In this document: one piece after another, positions 5,541 to 7,091 of the stretch
Layout: the number at the start of each line of letters is the position of its first letter
Numbering within the stretch: position 1 is the first letter of the stretch
Origin: Methanomassiliicoccaceae archaeon
Lineage (GTDB): Archaea; Thermoplasmatota; Thermoplasmata; Methanomassiliicoccales; Methanomethylophilaceae
Direction: 5' to 3'
DNA length: 7,091 nucleotides
Assembly (NCBI GenBank): GCA_009784745.1
Contig: WQXR01000061.1
Coordinates: 1 to 7,091 of the forward strand
Position numbers and translations under genes: made by a program
The notes under the pieces: model-generated
What the model saw: the letters and a program-made list of their open reading frames with translations, nothing else
What the model was told of the DNA's origin: nothing
Database searches by the model: none

Positions 5541-6866
5541 TCATGACATACGGCTATTGACGAACTCAACCTTCTGTTCCTCTCCCATTCTCTTCAGCGG
5601 TCTCGAAAGATGGCGTCTTGCGGACGCCGGCGGTTCGTACCACCCGGGCACCGCCCATCGTGTCTCTTTCTTTGTTATCGTTGCCTTCGAACGCGTACGG
5701 CATCCTTTGCATCTGTATCCCTGTTCCTTTCCGATGGACTGCATCCTTTTGCCGCATTCCGGACAAACGGGGTTGGATGTTTTCGTTATCTTTTCGGAAA
5801 GTGATATCACCTTTACCTTTTCCGCGTTCAGCGTTCTCGGCTCATCACGCAGTTCACCGACAACAGATATTACATCACCGACAGCCAGATCGTCAAAGAG
5901 CATTCGGAATTCCTTTGACGGTTCGTATGCCGCTACGGTCACGATACCGTATCTTGTCTTGATATCGGTGAGCGTATGGCCGCCGCGGATGTGTCTCGCA
6001 CGACCGCATACGACGCCGTCAACGATGTACGAACTGTTCTCTTTTATCTCGACCGCGTCGTGGATGATGTGATCGTCCGTTCCCTGATTCGTAAGGAAAG
6101 TTACCCATCTGCCGATCTTTTCCGTCCGAAGATACATCGCCGCATCTATCGTTTCCTTTTCGTCGTCCCCTCTCAGCCCGAAAAGTACAGGGCACGGTGT
6201 CGACGGGATCATCGTCACTTTCTGTTCTCTCTCTTCCCAGCTGTTGAACGTGCTCCGGAATATTGTATCCATTTCTCTTACCGACATCGGGTCGAATGTC
6301 CTTTCAGTTCCTATCCTGTCGTCGGTGCGGTATGCCAGCACCTCATAGGTACTGTCATTGGGCATCCATGACATTGCGCATGCTGCGCCGATCACTCCGC
6401 GGCCGTTGCCTATCTCATACGTCACCGCGCCGATCCGGTCGAGTTCCGCTTTTACGAATTCCTTCGAGATTATTCTTTTTACGCCTTCCTGATAAAGCGA
6501 CACATCCGGCCGCGTACGGGATACGATGAGCCCGGGATCCGATCCTTCGGACATGTTCTTTTCTATTACGGGCACCAGTCTTTTTATCATCTCGTTCTCG
6601 TCCGGTTCCCATTCCGCTGCCGACGGGGAACAAAAGAAGTCTTTTCCGGATATCACGCCTATCCGTTTCTTCTCGCCGAGGCCTTTGCCCACTCTCATTG
6701 TGAGCGCCCCGTTGCCGCGTGTCTTCCACGGGACGGCGGGATTCAGACGCACGAGCCTCGGATTGCCTATTATGTCAATATCGGAAAGTTCCCGCATCAT
6801 CTCCGTCAGAAGATATGTCGTACAGTTCCCGGTACGGGAGTCGGTATCGTCAACGGCGATATACAC
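5541..6866 (-). CDS. tiaS: tRNA(Ile2) 2-agmatinylcytidine synthetase TiaS
   Basis: A 441-residue archaeal enzyme that attaches agmatine to C34 of tRNA-Ile(CAU) using ATP, creating agmatidine so that the tRNA reads AUA and not AUG. The N-terminal kinase-like domain begins AVDDTDSRTGNCTTYL (4-19), with metal-binding aspartates and T16, which should correspond to the autophosphorylated Thr18 of the Archaeoglobus enzyme. Next come PRLVRLNPAVPWKTRGNGA (36-54), the ferredoxin-like domain with GNGRGVIGA (153-161) and TNQGTDDHI (259-267), an OB-fold (about 281-356) and a zinc ribbon C368/C371...C386/C389 (CPEC, CKGC) that grips the acceptor arm. All domains are intact. The start is GTG at 6866: the family motif begins immediately after it and a TATA box lies 25.5 bases upstream. 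The frame runs only ten codons further upstream and has no ATG, GTG or TTG there. Confidence 0.96.
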   Translation of the reverse strand: MYIAVDDTDSRTGNCTTYLLTEMMRELSDIDIIGNPRLVRLNPAVPWKTRGNGALTMRVGKGLGEKKRIGVISGKDFFCSPSAAEWEPDENEMIKRLVPVIEKNMSEGSDPGLIVSRTRPDVSLYQEGVKRIISKEFVKAELDRIGAVTYEIGNGRGVIGAACAMSWMPNDSTYEVLAYRTDDRIGTERTFDPMSVREMDTIFRSTFNSWEEREQKVTMIPSTPCPVLFGLRGDDEKETIDAAMYLRTEKIGRWVTFLTNQGTDDHIIHDAVEIKENSSYIVDGVVCGRARHIRGGHTLTDIKTRYGIVTVAAYEPSKEFRMLFDDLAVGDVISVVGELRDEPRTLNAEKVKVISLSEKITKTSNPVCPECGKRMQSIGKEQGYRCKGCRTRSKATITKKETRWAVPGWYEPPASARRHLSRPLKRMGEEQKVEFVNSRMS

Positions 6867-6887
6867 AATGACGCCACGTTCTCGGTC

Positions 6888-6895
6888 ATATAAAT
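6888..6895 (-). promoter_or_regulatory. TATA box for tiaS
   Basis: ATTTATAT on the minus strand, centred 25.5 bases before the GTG at 6866. Transcription would start at that G, making tiaS a leaderless GTG-initiated message. No Shine-Dalgarno match is visible. This box is the main support for the GTG start. Confidence 0.6.
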
Positions 6896-6907
6896 CTCAT
6901 GTGCCTG

Positions 6908-6913
6908 AAAAAA
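6908..6913 (-). terminator. T6 tract after the upstream minus-strand gene
   Basis: Six consecutive T on the minus strand, 26 bases after the stop codon at 6939, followed by the tiaS promoter. Archaeal RNA polymerase terminates at such U-tracts. The self-complementary GAAGATCTTC (6926-6935) lies between the stop and the tract but has no loop, so it is not counted as a terminator hairpin. Confidence 0.45.
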
Positions 6914-6938
6914 CGACGACAGCGCGAAGATCTTCCGT

Positions 6939-7091
6939 TCACCACGCCCCGCTGACAATGATGTTACTGACAAAGAACATATTACCGTCAGACGATAGAC
7001 TTCCTACCAATCTGCACAATACCGGCATCTCCGGCATCGCCGAATTGTAAAAACATCTTTGTTCGTTGCCGTCGAGATCTGTAAGTTTGAA
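6939..7091 (-). CDS. C-terminal part of an unidentified protein, possibly OB-fold; 5' end outside window
   Basis: The minus strand is open from the window edge to a TGA at 6939-6941, giving 50 residues. The segment looks coding: an alternating strand pattern such as CRLVGSLSSDGNMFFVSNI, with a Gly-turn between two beta strands and an earlier FKLTDLDGNEQRCFY strand-turn-strand. This resembles the last strands of an OB-fold nucleic-acid-binding domain, but that is a pattern impression, not a family match. Support for a real gene comes from the T6 tract just after its stop, the absence of any competing plus-strand gene and the same-strand arrangement with tiaS. The bulk of the protein lies beyond the window, so no function is assigned. 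Confidence 0.55.
   Translation of the reverse strand, partial: FKLTDLDGNEQRCFYNSAMPEMPVLCRLVGSLSSDGNMFFVSNIIVSGAW

Noticed and set aside
5290..6072. 260-residue plus-strand frame spanning thiolase and tiaS
   Set aside because: It lies antisense to two strong genes and their intergenic promoter, with no recognisable domain.
6950..6970. C/D box-like signals (CTGA, ATGATGT, CTGA) suggesting an sRNA
   Set aside because: Only two bases separate the C-like box from the next CTGA, leaving no guide, and the stretch is better explained as coding on the other strand.
6526..7050. 174-residue plus-strand frame reaching the right edge
   Set aside because: It is antisense to tiaS, its promoter and the unassigned upstream gene; the composition is that of a shadow frame.
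1..7091. CRISPR array, insertion sequence, defence island or tRNA/rRNA genes
   Set aside because: No direct repeat series, transposase, terminal inverted repeats, tRNA-like cloverleaf or rRNA motif was seen; the window is nearly filled by recognisable housekeeping and metabolic genes.

Overview
The window is a compact stretch of an archaeal chromosome. Archaeal-only or archaeal-type genes settle the domain: the catalytic primase subunit PriS, ribosomal protein LX (L18Ae), prefoldin alpha, an archaeal-style FtsY and the tRNA-Ile2 agmatinyltransferase TiaS. The LX-pfdA-ftsY order is a familiar euryarchaeal cluster. A methanogen-related or heterotrophic Thermoplasmata-like lineage is my guess, but nothing here proves it. 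There is no CRISPR array, mobile element, tRNA or rRNA.

Layout. (1) 1-447, plus: C-terminal part of PriS, cut by the window edge. (2) 437-1264, minus: radical SAM protein with a CxxxCxxC cluster motif and a cysteine-rich tail, convergent with PriS and overlapping it by 11 bp. (3) 1265-1325: a 61-bp divergent promoter region with two TATA boxes. (4) 1326-3040, plus: LX, prefoldin alpha and FtsY as a tight translation and protein-folding/targeting operon (4-bp overlap, then a 6-bp gap). (5) 3037-4257, minus: M20 metallopeptidase/deacylase, whose stop codon overlaps that of ftsY; a perfect 8-bp hairpin lies in its last codons. (6) 4323-5501, minus: bacterial-type acetyl-CoA acetyltransferase with a complete catalytic set. 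(7) 5541-6866, minus: TiaS, starting at GTG. (8) 6939-7091, minus: the end of a further gene, possibly an OB-fold protein, cut by the window edge.

How the parts fit. Most genes are information-processing housekeeping: priming DNA replication, ribosome structure, nascent-chain handling and membrane targeting, and decoding of AUA codons. AUA decoding matters here: 15 of the 23 isoleucine codons in ftsY are ATA, which only a TiaS-modified tRNA-Ile2 can read in this kind of archaeon. The radical SAM enzyme, the M20 hydrolase and the thiolase are metabolic single genes with their own promoters.

The clearest unifying signal is regulatory. Five genes whose upstream region is visible (radical SAM gene, LX, M20, thiolase, tiaS) each have an AT-rich TATA-like box centred about 24.5-26.5 bases before the first base of the start codon, and none has a Shine-Dalgarno match. 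The two operon-internal genes (pfdA, ftsY) do have matches to the archaeal 16S tail. This points to leaderless transcripts for lead genes and Shine-Dalgarno initiation inside operons. I found no convincing new multi-gene system.
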